Below are positions 8,833 to 17,945 of a DNA stretch of 22,387 nucleotides, piece by piece. Position numbers and translations under genes: made by a program. This DNA comes from Chara braunii (taxonomy: Eukaryota; Streptophyta; Charophyceae; Charales; Characeae), in the NCBI GenBank assembly GCA_003427395.1, contig BFEA01000001.1:13327308-13349694 (forward strand). The letters run 5' to 3'. Under the pieces are notes generated by a model. That model did not search any database. It worked only from the letters and a program-made list of their open reading frames with translations, and was not told where the DNA came from. Within the stretch, counting starts at the first letter, position 1; each line of letters begins with the position of its first letter.

Positions 8833-10530
8833 AATCGGGTCGCCGATGCCTTATCCCGGCGCCCTGACCACAACCAGGAGCAGATCCAGCTCTCTTCCAT
8901 CTCGGTCACCACCGTCCACCACTCGGTGATTGACGAGTTTCGCACTCAGTACTGCCACTGCCCCGACTATCGCAACAGCCACGCGACCCTTCGGAGTGGC
9001 AAGACCGTCCCGAACTACTCTCTCGGGGACAACGGTCTTGTGTACTAGCACGGTTCACAAGGCACCAAAGAGCCCTGTATTTGCGTTCCCTTCACTGGAC
9101 CGCTACGTGTCCGAGCAGTAGCAAAGTTTCATGACCAGGCAGCCGCCGGTCATATGGACTTTCACAAGTTGTTGGCTCGTGTGTCCTGTCTGTACGTCTG
9201 GCCAAAGCGTAAAAACTTTGTGAAGGACTACGTCGCAGAGTGTCCCAACTGTCAGGAGGTGAACAGTGCGAACCACTTGCCTTATGGTTTGCTCCAACCT
9301 CTTCCTATCCTTAAGGGTCGTTTGCAGGACTTTCTCGGTCCTTTTCGACCTCCGACCCCTCGCGGTCATGATGCTATCCAGATCGTCGTCGACCGCTTCA
9401 TGAAGCGTGCACGTTTTGTTTCGTGCCGCTATGCCATCAGTGCACGTGAGGTCGCCGACATCGTGTTTGACCGAGTCGTGCGAGACCACGGCTTACCTTT
9501 GAGCATCATATCCGACCGTGACCCGCGCTTTACCAGCCGATTCTGGCGACGGCTCCACGACGTATACTGCACTTAGCTCCGCTTCTCCTCGTCCTACCGT
9601 CCTCAGATTGATGGTCAGACCGAGATCATGAACAAGACTCTCGGAGATATTCTCTGAAAGATTGTTCGTGACGACCAGCAGTGGGATCTTCATCTTGCCC
9701 ACGCGGAGATAGCCTACAACCACGCCGTTTTGCCAGTCACGGGGATGTCGCCTTACTATTGCGACCTCGGCTATCACCCTCTGAGTCGTGTTCCCGCGGA
9801 CTTCCTTCGACCGTCACAGATGCACCCCGACACGAGTTGTCCCGCACTGGATGATTGGGTTGCACACATGACGTCGATCATGAAGACCGCACATGAGCAC
9901 ATAGTCGCTTCCTATATTCGCATAGTCGCACGCGTGAACCGATCGAGGATGGATCATCCATTCAAAGTTGGTGATGATGTGCTTATCGACGCCCGCCACT
10001 TACAGCTTGAAGCGGACACGCTTCGCAAGTTTCGGTGTCGCTTCTTTGGCCCATGCCGCATCCTCCAGGCCATCGGTTCTAATACGACATCTAGCCCGGT
10101 CAACTTCCGTGTGAAGCTGCCCGACTACCTACGCCAGGCTCGTGTGCACGATGTCTACCACGTCTCGTTACTGCGCCCTTACCGCAGACCGTCTGAGTGT
10201 TTCGATGGACGACCATACGAGCGCCCTCCACCCATCATGGTGGACGACCATGAGGAGTTCCTCATTTTAGACATCATTGGTCGCCGAGTCACCGACGACA
10301 ACCCTCCCCATGGGCACTTGCAGCACGCTCGCATGTTGGTGCGTGCCTATGACCATGCTCGTCGTGCTGGGTCGACTGCTCCCCCTCAGCCCACTGACCC
10401 TCCTTCTCCCTCGGCTAAGGAGACCGCTGAAGTCGAGTCTGCACCTTCTGAGGCACACCTTCAGCAGCAGCCGGATGCTTCTGAGCGTCCACAACGCATT
10501 CGTCGTCGTCCTGCTCGATACGACAATTGA
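8833..10530 (+). pseudogene. Integrase of the gypsy element, three internal stops
   Basis: This is the enzyme that would join element cDNA to the target. One frame runs through to TGA 10528 with stops TAG 9046, TAG 9574 and TGA 9655. The N-terminal H-x6-H...C-x2-C zinc finger is at about 9130-9252 (KFHDQAAAGHM, ECPNC). The core follows, with the first Asp in LQDFLGPF, the second in SDRDPRF, and the Glu in QIDGQTE, so the D,D,E residues survive. A few residues before DFLGP seem to be missing. The C-terminal part has GDDVLIDARHLQL, then ...ARVHDVYHVSLLRPY, the usual end of the DNA-binding domain. A following HEEFLILDIIGRR segment could be the remnant of a chromodomain, but its later strands do not match. 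The Ser/Pro-rich tail ends in basic residues. Confidence 0.92.
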
Positions 10531-11635
10531 CTCTGACTTACCTTCCCACGTCTTTGACTTCTCAGTACTCCATCCACATCAGTTTTGCTACTTCAGCTCG
10601 TCGACGTTGCGGCTCTTCCTCGACGACATTCTGGACTTCTCATCATGAACGTCATCGGCAGCTTCATGGACTTCGTCTCGATCAGCTCCGCTTACTTCAG
10701 GCGTCATCACTCTCTTACCACTTTACCCTGTATAATACCCTGGTTGTGTCGCATGATGGTCTCCCTTCGCCGGGTTCCTCTGAGTTGGGCTCTCCCTTGG
10801 TATACACATAGGCATCGGGACCGAAGCGTTGCCCTAACTTCCCAACTTACGAATCTAGCTCCGACTTCCCTCACTTTAGGAGTCATTTGCATGATTCTCT
10901 TACCCATCATCTTTCTACCCTTTGCCGGCCCTCACGCCCTAGTTAGGCAGCCCCGCATGCTTCATCTAGGTGCGCCCAGTATACTAGGCTCCCTTGTTCC
11001 CTTGCATGGTCGACCCTCCATAGCGGTCACCCCTTTAGTCGAGCATTACCCGCCCTGATGGTCTATCTGTTAGGGTCATTGGTTCTGTTCGCTCCCAGTT
11101 CCTTACCCTCATTGAGCCTGATGAGATGTGTCTCCTTGACACTATGTGTGGATGCCCTTAGGAGCTGTCGACCGCTAGGCTGCATTCGCCACCCTCAGAG
11201 ACCATCCCACCCTTTGGTTTGCGACACACACCTCCTGTGACATATGGTTGTCTTGTTGCTTTGTTGCTCTCAGACTGAGGCTACTGCCTCTGACATTTCT
11301 AGGATTTAGTTGTTCTGCTTTTGCTGTTCTTAGGACTTATGCACTAGTCAGTTGTTCCCAGACTGAGGCTACTGCCTCAAACATTCGAGGATCTAGCTAT
11401 CCTTACTTCTTGCTTTCCTATGACATATATACTAGTTAGTTAATTTTGCTTTCACTTAGGCTGTTAGTTGTGACATTGTTGTTTTGTCACATTTTCTATT
11501 CTAGGTTGCATCACATGGACTCAGCATGGAGCTTGCTCCGCATCCTAGACTACTCATGTTTTCTTTTTTGGTAGAGTTCCGCTTCTTGGCGGAAGCGTGC
11601 TTGTATCTAGGCGATCCATCACAGGCCGAGGATCG
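10531..11635 (+). other. Non-coding 3' internal region of the gypsy element
   Basis: About 1.1 kb lie between the integrase stop and the 3' LTR. Short open frames show no recognisable domain and no envelope-like gene. It contains an 88-bp tandem repeat (11265-11440) and a small TTCCGC/GCGGAA stem (11577-11594). No clear polypurine tract is visible just before the LTR; AGGCCGAGGATCG is the best candidate and is interrupted. Confidence 0.7.
11265..11440 (+). repeat. Two tandem copies of an 88-bp unit
   Basis: The core CAGACTGAGGCTACTGCCTC starts at 11271 and again at 11359. The copies also share a following ACATT...GAT-T/C-TAG stretch and an end like ACTAGT-C/T-AG. Each core holds a GAGGC-TACT-GCCTC mini-hairpin. 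Confidence 0.8.
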
Positions 11636-11941
11636 TGTAGCGGACCTCTCGTTGGCCTGTGAGACCAGCCCCTTGGCCTGTTCTCACAGACCTGTGTTCC
11701 ATTCAGGGCAGTCCAGTCCAGGCCCGTATCTCTGTCGGTACCAGCCAGTCGAGTCCAGTCCCGTCAGTCCGCTGGGGTATACCCCAATTGTTGTCTATTT
11801 TCGGATTCATTTTGCATTCGCACAATTTATAGTACGTGCATTGGAGTCTGGCGTGGGAGCCGCTGTGCCATCTCGCTCCCCTTCTTCCTCCATCTCCATC
11901 TCTATCCTTGGCGGAGCACCACACCCGATGGATCCGCCACA
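11636..11941 (+). repeat. 3' LTR of the gypsy element
   Basis: This 306-bp copy pairs with 2137-2444. It starts TGTAGCGGACC, ends ATCCGCCACA, and is followed by the TGTTA duplication. The central palindrome is shortened to TGGGGTATACCCCA (11773-11786) by differences at its edges. Confidence 0.93.
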
Positions 11942-11946
11942 TGTTA
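11942..11946. repeat. Target-site duplication, right copy (TGTTA)
   Basis: It is identical to 2132-2136 and directly follows the CA end of the 3' LTR. Confidence 0.9.
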
Positions 11947-12054
11947 TATCCTTTGCTGAATGATATGAATCGAGTTGGCTTTTAATCTTTTCTCATTCAA
12001 CCATGAGTTCTTGTTGAATGTATTGCCTTATCATGTTCATTGCCTCTTCCCCAG

Positions 12055-12780
12055 TTATGCGGGCACCCTCCATGGCATGTATACATTGTTTTTCCATAGT
12101 GTCCACATGATCGCTCTCCTTCCTAGCTTGAACATGTTGTTTTTAAAGGAGTTATCAGTGGGGGAGGACCATGCGTCGCATAATATGGCCCTCAAATCCC
12201 ATGGCCAGTTAGAATCACTACCCAACAGGGTCCATATCCTATCCCACCATCGCCATGTGAGAACTGCCCCTGGGCACTGCATGAATATGTGCTCTATGGT
12301 TTCAGGAATTCTGCGGGTAGGGAAAACAGTGTGACATAATTTACACCAAGTTAACGCTTGCCCCTTTTGCTCCAGATACGTGCGGTCTATCAACCAATCA
12401 TGAGTTGGAAGGCAACGGTGTTCTATCTGCCACTGAAGAGAGGTCATCTTCGCAGGTCTCGACCTTGTGGCGGTGAACCATCGGATCGGGTGGATTGGCT
12501 CAATCCCCACATTAAAGTGTGACCTTCATCGGGTTTTCACTATTTCTTTTATGTTCACCTTTGGTTGTGGCAGACGATATGTGACCTTCACCGTTCGAGT
12601 GTGTAAATTTAAATTTGTCCCCGATCTGGGCTTTCACCTGGGGACCCACTGCCATTCGTCAGAGCCAAAGGGAAGCTTCACCACGGGGGTATTTGACTGA
12701 TATGCAATCCAATTGTCTTTATCCCGCAGTACGCGTATCCTGTGCAAGTCTGCATTTTTCCACCATCTCATCACTTATGG
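12055..12780 (-). pseudogene. LINE ORF2 C-terminus with zf-RVT zinc finger
   Basis: The clear part is the last 151 codons (12055-12510). It has WQIEHRCLPTHDWL, then C-KL-C-H, ETIEHIFMQC and WRWWDRIW. This is the C-x2-C ... H-x4-C pattern of the zf-RVT domain found at the end of plant LINE polymerases. Upstream, around 12700-12775, RWWKNADLHRIRVLRDKDNW can be read in a broken frame. The stretch 12780-13110 between this and the connecting region is too decayed to follow. The stop at 12055 is a plausible natural end. Confidence 0.83.
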
Positions 12781-13113
12781 GAAGTAACGGGTGCGCTTAT
12801 TTACCTTGCCTATGTGGAAGAGTTTTACCCGCGTTTCGTCTGCTCATACCTCCACCACATTGCCTACACTTTCTGAATCCTCTGGGGCAGCTCCCAATCA
12901 CCTTCTATTAGTCGTGGCCCTTTGCGTAGAATGCGCACCCAGTTAAGGGGGACGACAACGATCAGCACATCCAAGTTCTCCTCAACCTTGTGGCAGTGTT
13001 CAAGCATTATCAGTTGTGGCCCCGTTTTTCAATCCCCCACTTCTATGTTTCATATTTCCTTTATTCTAATTATGCCTTTTTTGACCCATGTTCCACAGGG
13101 TGTCTAAGCTGTG

Positions 13114-13664
13114 CTACACCCTGCTGTACCGGTCTATTATCCTCCTGTTCCCCCAAAAGGGTTGACGCATCACCTCCTCCCACCTAGTTGGTGGGGGTTG
13201 GTCGGGCAACGGGAGTTGGCGCCAAGCCCTCAGGACCCGGGTCCAGAAGTCATCTCTGACCAAATCTGAGCAAGCTATGTCTGGTGGTGAGTCTCGCTCG
13301 AAGTTGGGGGTCCGTGGCACAGTCCAAAAGCGGTCTTCCAACCAAGTCAATGGGGAAATTCCTTCTGGTACTCGCGGGGTAAGTCTAGTTATCTGTTCCA
13401 ATGCCACTGCATACCATGGGAGGTGCTGAGTGAAAAGCAATCTCCTAACCCATTGAATAGTTAATGCGGTAATGTGAGTATCCGGGTCCAGGATCCCCAA
13501 GCCCCCTTTGTTCTTGGGTTGGATCACTGATGGCTAGGCTATCCTACTAATGACATTCGGGAGCTCACAGTTGCCTCTCCACAGCAGGACCGTTAATTGC
13601 TTCTTTAGCGATCGAACGACCTCCCTGTCAAGGGTCAAAATTGCAGATTTATACCACAACGCCG
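13114..13664 (-). pseudogene. LINE ORF2 connecting region
   Basis: After a frameshift at NNVV the minus strand reads ALWYKSAILTL...LLWRGNCELPNVISRIA, one TAG, then PSVIQPKNKGGLGILDPDTH and ALTIQWVRRLLF. The P-K-x-x-GGLGI block and the W-R-G segment before it are typical of plant-type LINE ORF2 between RT and the terminal zinc finger. The sequence stays open to about 13114 and then loses similarity. Confidence 0.8.
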
Positions 13665-14459
13665 CTAACACACTACGTTGTTAATCGCGAGCGCTCTACC
13701 AATAAAAGAAGTGTGTCGGTCTTTCCAGTTGGCCAGTTTTTCTAAAGCAGGCTTTACGATCCACTCATCATTCGAGGCCGACTTACCTATTGCCATCAAC
13801 CTAATTCCAAGTACTCTGACGGGGGCCGTTTCGGGAAGTCGGTTGACCCGTGGCAACTCCGAGGGGCGCGCCCCTTGATGGTGGATCCACCACCCCAAAG
13901 TCTTGTTTCCCTAATTGGCGGTCATGTCTGAGACTGCTGAGAATCTGTCAAATAATCTCCTAATCTCTTCCATGTTGGCTGCAATGGCGTCTATCATGAG
14001 CATCAAATCGTCCACAAACATCGAGCAAACAGGGATCGCATCTTCCGGGATAGTAAAAATCTGCAGTCTTCTTAGGTCTTTGTTAGCTCGGAGATTCTCT
14101 GTCAGCGCCTCCATTATGATGATGAAGAGGAAGAATGCTAGAGGGTCCCCTTGGCGAACCGATCATTGCAACGGGAAAGTCGGCGCTATCTTGCCATTGA
14201 CTTGGACACACGTGGTGGCATTATGATGTAGTATCTCGGTCCAGCACTGGAAGACCAGTCTGATATTCATTTTTTCCACACATTTATCTAAAAAACACAT
14301 GTCCACATGGTCATATGTTTTTTCAAATTCAATGAAAACGATAGCCGCATTCTACTTATCTTGCCTTGTTAATTTGAAAAGTTCATTAACGAGAAGAATA
14401 TCGTCCTTGATTCTGCGTCCTTCGACGAAACCAATATGCATTGGGTGGCTTGACTATGG
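13665..14459 (-). pseudogene. LINE reverse transcriptase core
   Basis: One minus-strand frame runs across this stretch with three stops (near 14360, at 14163-14165 and near 13908). Visible blocks in order are GFVEGRRIKDDILLVNEL, FIEFEKTYDHVD (motif A), SVRQGDPLAFFLF (motif B), and FVDDLMLM (motif C, about 14002-14022). The thumb-side segment VRVLGIRL...LANWKDRHTSFIGRALAINNVV closes it. Motif A normally has Asp where Glu stands in I-E-F, so one catalytic residue is conservatively replaced; both D's of FVDD are intact. The stop at 14163 sits just before SVRQGD and would be explained by CGA to TGA. The frame changes at 13665. Confidence 0.9.
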
Positions 14460-15029
14460 CATGTGCATACGTGCGGAGGACGACATCGGCAGCGGCAGAG
14501 TGAGCGAAAGGGTGAAAGCGGGAAAACAAGCGCGCCGCGCGGTAGGTGTGGGAGGTCGATGGCCGTGAACTAGTTTGATAGGCCAAGGTGTGACTTTGGA
14601 ACGTTTCAGTAGACCCGCGCGCCTCAAAGTACCCAATTATATAGTTGTATGTCAATGTTAAACTCATCCTTGGGCCTAACACTATTGGTTACGGTATCGA
14701 AATTTCGTCCAGGAAATTCAGGGATTAAGACCAACTAACGACGACGCAGGAGTATCAGAGCACTGCGAAGCGACTGAAGGGTTGAGGGCCCGGTGGGGCT
14801 ATTCCCCCTTCGTTTTGCCACCAGCGGAACCTGAAAGGTCCTAGAGGTTTTATTTTCCTTATCCATGTTTTTCGACAATTAAATTTTCCTAAATAGTTCA
14901 TTATTTATCATCATTATTTTTATTTTTATGTTTCGTTTTTTTTTTAAAGATGGACGCCCGCCTCCTTTGGTTGACCTACGGATTCCTGCGTGATCAAAAT
15001 GCTGGCGAAAAGTTCCTCTATCCTGCCCA
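14460..15029. other. Unassigned stretch with a primer-site-like motif
   Basis: No gene is recognised. GTATCAGAGC at 14752-14761 matches the core of the initiator-Met primer site used by LTR elements and follows a CA dinucleotide, but no paired LTR was found. The DNA from 14860 to 14950 is AT-rich. Similarity to LSU rRNA begins at about 15030. Confidence 0.35.
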
Positions 15030-15240
15030 TTATGGAACACGGACCAAGAAGTACGATGTGCATGCGGGCCAATGGGTGATTACCCACAAGGCGGAAGAAA
15101 CCTGGCTGCCGCGGGCCCTTTGTGGGTGTACCGCCCACTAGCCGCGAGTTGCGAGGGGTTTGGATGAGAGCATGCCGCCGGGACCCGAGAACTGGTGTAC
15201 TAAGCCTAAGCGAGGCGAGCCCAGGGCAAAGTGGTGAGGT
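15030..15240 (+). pseudogene. 25S-type LSU rRNA fragment A, plus strand
   Basis: This matches the eukaryotic cytosolic large-subunit rRNA around the segment beginning AAACACGGACCAAG. The blocks GGAACACGGACCAAGAAGT, CAATGGGTGATTACCCA and AAGGCGGAAGAAACC follow, then GGTTTGGATGAGAGCATGCC, GGGACCCGAGAACTGGTG and CTAAGCGAGGCGA in gene order. Many scattered changes show it is not a working gene. The match stops near 15240, where a reversed block begins, and resumes at 15621 with the very next part of the gene. Recognition is from memory of conserved rRNA blocks. Confidence 0.87.
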
Positions 15241-15575
15241 AGCAGGTTGTGTGCGGCATGACCACGTAGGAACCCCTCTCCACTCCGGCCTTTAAAGTTC
15301 TCATTTGAATATTGCTACTACTACCACCAAGATATGCACGGGGACCTGTTTTGCCTGGGCCCGCGCAGCAGGTAGTAAGCCCCGCGGCCTCCCACTCTTT
15401 GAAGAGTCAGCGTAACCGCGACAGCTGTGGATAGATTGCGAGCTCAACACCATCCTTTTTCGGGGCTGATTGATTCAACAGGTGAGCTGGTATGCACTTT
15501 GTAGCACATCTCGGCTTTTGTGGTCACCGTCCCGCTGTCAGTATCGGGCCACCCCCGTTGTGGTGTTTGGTTAGC
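15241..15575 (-). pseudogene. 25S-type LSU rRNA fragment B, inverted
   Basis: Read on the minus strand, this matches a later part of the same LSU gene. GCTAACC...CCACAA is followed by GACAGCGGGACGGTG, CAGCTCACCTGTTGAATCAA and AGCCCCGAAAAAGGATGG. After these come ATATCTTGGTGGTAGTAG, ATTCAAATGAGAACTTTAAA and GGCCGGAG. In normal rRNA this lies a few hundred nt downstream of fragment A, in the same orientation. Here it sits reversed inside the A/C junction. Confidence 0.87.
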
Positions 15576-15609
15576 CCGAAGTCTGGAGCGGCATACGCCG
15601 CTGTGATGG

Positions 15610-15740
15610 ACACTGCAACTATACTGACGTGCAAATCGTTCGTCAGACTCGGGTATAGGGGCGAAAGATTATTTGAACCGGCTAGTAGCTGGTTTCCCTC
15701 GAAGTTCCTGCAGGAAAAAGTTGGAGCTGCTGGACAACTC
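15610..15740 (+). pseudogene. 25S-type LSU rRNA fragment C, plus strand
   Basis: The highly conserved ATACTGACGTGCAAATCG, then GGGTATAGGGGCGAAAGA, CTAGTAGCTGGTTTCCCTC and GAAGTTCCTGCAGGA are in normal order. They continue fragment A almost without loss. After about 15740 I can no longer recognise rRNA sequence. Confidence 0.9.
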
Positions 15741-17701
15741 ATACAATGGTCGAACCGTTGTTTCGGGCGCTGCGTTCTCCCGGAGGGAGTCGACACGGAC
15801 GGAGCTCGTGATGGGAGAGAGGCTATGGTGGGAGCAAGGGGACGATATCCTGCCCAATACTTGATAAAACCAAACTAGGGAAGATGCTCAACGTAGATTT
15901 TAGGTGCGGGCGACACCGTATCTGCCGTCGGAATCAGCAAAAGGATAGTAGGAAGTGAGTTAGAGAAAAAAACGGTGCGCGGGGGTGTCGGGACTGACAG
16001 GTATGGCGTGAGCAATGATCTTATTATTTACCCGTTCCTTGATGGAAACAGGCGGGAGAGGAGACCAAGTTGGGGTTTTCAAGGATGGCAAATTTAAATA
16101 TGTAGTTAGAATGAGCAAAGGGTTAGTAAACTGAGAGTAGGGGGAGAAAAGGTATGCGCGGGGGTGTTGTGAAGATGAATATAATCGCGCGAGAAAATAG
16201 AAATTTCGCTCGGTTCTTGATGAGATCGAGCGAAGGAGGAGGCTAACTGGATGTCCTTGACCATTGCGAGTTGAGTGGCGAAGTTCGTTTCGATAAAGGG
16301 GCGACGATTCTGCTAGTATAGCCATCAAGAGTTGCATAAGGGAGCAGTTTCAAAGAAGCAATGAATCTTTCCGCATGCTAGTGGAAGATTCATTCGGATT
16401 TTACTCATCCTATCGACGGAAGTGGTGCAAGGTCAATTGCGGGATTGAAGACTTACCTATTGGCCAATGCATTCTTCATCCTATCGATGGAAGAAGCCAC
16501 TCCAAAGCTCTCTGCACGGTGCATAGGCGGAGGAAAGGCAGAACAGGTGGGGGGAAAATTCACAATGTCCCTTCCCGTGCTCTAGTGGAAGATTCATCCT
16601 TAACTCGTCGTTCTTGATGGTCCGTGGAGTTGAGCCCATCCTCGTTGTCGGTCATGGCGATGATCTCAAGGCAGGGGAGTCACAAAAAATGCGAAAGATA
16701 GCTCGACGGGGATACGCCCACCTAAGGGATGGTGACAACTCCCGCAGATGGAGGTAAGTTGTACCTCGTGTAGTTGTCGTAGGGATTCGCGAGATGTTTG
16801 GCTGGCGCACTCGGTCAAAGCGACGACGGAAGCTCCATTGCACCGCGACAAAGGATAAAGTCTTGCCACATATCCTACGAAAGGGTCCCCTTGTGGGAGT
16901 GGTGCGCGACAATATTCTGTCGCGCTTGGTTGTGGCCGTGACTTCTAGTTACTCGAGTCTGGTATATTGAACCTTTTAGCGAGTTTGTGCTTGCAAATGA
17001 CATTAAGCTCATTGGACAATGTTGACACTGAACAGATGAACATCTAGGTGGTGGAGCATAATGAAGTTGTTGAGGTGTTCCCACGTTCGTGGGGGAAGGG
17101 GAATGTTGTATGCGATCATTGCTTGATAAGAATTCAGGAGATCATGAGTTAGTGTTGTTGCCCACGTGCACCCCTATAGTTGGAGTGATTTCTACCATAT
17201 AGGATCGACATTGGCAACCATGTGCAGGCGAAACGCTGGTGGTTGTGGTGGCTAAAGAAATGCAACGAAGGAGCAATGCTGATTGGCAGTGATATTGCAA
17301 TCATGTTGATATTGAAGGAGGCAAGGGACCGAGGGACCAGAGCAGAAGTGGTTGTCCTTCGGAAGTACATGAGTTTTTGTCTATATGAATCTTGTAGGTG
17401 GGAAGGGTTGCATTTGTTCGCAGTTAGTTTTGCACGTTTCAAAGTACGTTAAAAGAAGCAAAAGTTGAATTGTACGCATTCAACCAGCAGGTCACACCAC
17501 TTTACACATTGATATGCGAAAAGTGATTCACCGCCTGACAACTATAGGTTTTTGTGATAAATCGGGGAACCCTAAACCCTACTTTATTTCCGAGATCCGC
17601 AGAGAAACTTTGTGTCATGTATCTCCGGACTTCTCCACGGTCTTGCCAAGTACTATCACATAGCAGAATGGGAGCAACAATGCATAGGTAGATAGGGAAG
17701 A
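15741..17701. other. Unassigned stretch with short dispersed repeats
   Basis: No protein domain is seen, and frames here are short. Small repeats occur: GCGCGGGGGTGT near 15977 and 16157; CATCCTATCGA-C/T-GGAAG at 16406 and 16477; CTAGTGGAAGATTCAT at 16378 and 16582. AATGAATCTTTCC (about 16360) can pair with the 16382 copy as a hairpin. On the minus strand near 17505-17548, TCAGGCGG...GCATATCAAT resembles the 5' end of 25S rRNA with a piece missing; this is weak. The stretch could be decayed rDNA spacer, which I cannot show. Confidence 0.35.
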
Positions 17702-17853
17702 CCCCCGTCAATTCCTTGAGTTTCGACCTTGCAATCGTACTCCCCAAGCGAAGTGTTTAACGAGTTTGCTAGGTCCCTCATCGAATTTCCCCCCAAAACC
17801 ATTGGTCGTAGACCAAAGACCAACACTCCTCGTTTACGACATGGACTACCAAG
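17702..17853 (-). pseudogene. Organelle-type SSU rRNA fragment, minus strand
   Basis: The minus strand carries bacterial or organellar 16S-type sequence around the 3' part of the central domain: GGTAGTCCATGTCGTAAACG, GAGTGTT, TTTGGTCTACG, GTTAAACACTTCGCTTGGGG, AGTACGATTGCAAGGTCGAA and ACTCAAGGAATTGACGGGGG. The GAGTGTT...GGTCTACG pattern reminds me of green-plant mitochondrial 18S rRNA, but plastid or bacterial origin cannot be ruled out by eye. The match ends within the conserved ACTCAA-GGAATTGACGG block. An organelle-to-nucleus transfer is the simplest explanation. Confidence 0.83.
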
Positions 17854-17884
17854 GTCATTTTGAATTTAAATAAAAATGGACTAT

Positions 17885-17945
17885 ACTCAAAGGAATTGAC
17901 GAGGGTCTGCACAAGCGGTGAAGCACGTGGTTTAATTGGATACAA
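17885..17945 (+). pseudogene. Organelle-type SSU rRNA fragment, plus strand
   Basis: ACTCAAAGGAATTGACGAGG, TCTGCACAAGCGGTGAAGCA and CGTGGTTTAATTGGATACAA continue the SSU gene from the point where the neighbouring minus-strand piece stops. The two pieces share the conserved ACTCAAAGGAATTGAC block and point away from each other's normal orientation. Downstream of 17945 the expected continuation is not recognisable. Confidence 0.85.

Larger units (their letters stand above)
2137..11941 (+). mobile_element. Ty3/gypsy LTR retrotransposon, full-span but decayed
   Basis: The element is 9.8 kb. It is bounded by TGTTA duplications and by LTRs that begin TGTAGCGGACC and end GG(T/A)TCCGCCACA, so its ends form short inverted repeats. 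The internal order is primer binding site, long leader, gag, aspartic protease, reverse transcriptase, RNase H, integrase, and a 1.1-kb non-coding tail. Integrase lying after RNase H places it in Ty3/gypsy rather than copia. By hand alignment the LTRs differ at about 28 of 306 positions plus a 2-nt gap, so the insertion is old. Stop codons and frameshifts occur in every gene except one long reverse transcriptase frame, so it cannot move on its own. The pol sequence resembles gypsy elements of plants and charophyte algae, from memory of the family only. Confidence 0.95.
12055..14459 (-). mobile_element. 5'-truncated LINE (non-LTR retrotransposon)
   Basis: The minus strand carries the second half of a LINE ORF2: the RT palm with its catalytic blocks, the connecting region, and a C-terminal zf-RVT zinc finger. 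The endonuclease and the start of RT are absent. Similarity stops at about 14459, the usual result of incomplete reverse transcription. The 3' end is not evident; no poly(A) tail is seen between 12055 and the LTR element at 11946, so the gypsy element may have inserted in or next to the LINE 3' UTR. Stops and frameshifts show that it is dead. Confidence 0.88.

Noticed and set aside
10531-11635. Envelope-like third gene of the gypsy element
   Set aside because: No frame over about 160 codons, no signal peptide plus membrane anchor pattern, and tandem repeats in the region argue for non-coding DNA.
12055-15740. An R2-type LINE inserted in 28S rRNA genes
   Set aside because: The LINE has a zf-RVT end typical of plant LINE-type ORF2, is truncated at its 5' side, and its 3' end points away from the rRNA fragments, so site-specific rDNA insertion is not supported.
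15492-15878. Plus-strand open frame of 128 codons
   Set aside because: It overlaps 25S rRNA-like sequence on both strands and has no protein signature.
15960-16337. Minus-strand frame of 125 codons
   Set aside because: No motif, unusual composition and position in a repeat-bearing non-coding stretch.
17560-17585. CCCTAAACCCT as interstitial telomere
   Set aside because: Fewer than two telomere units; chance is sufficient.
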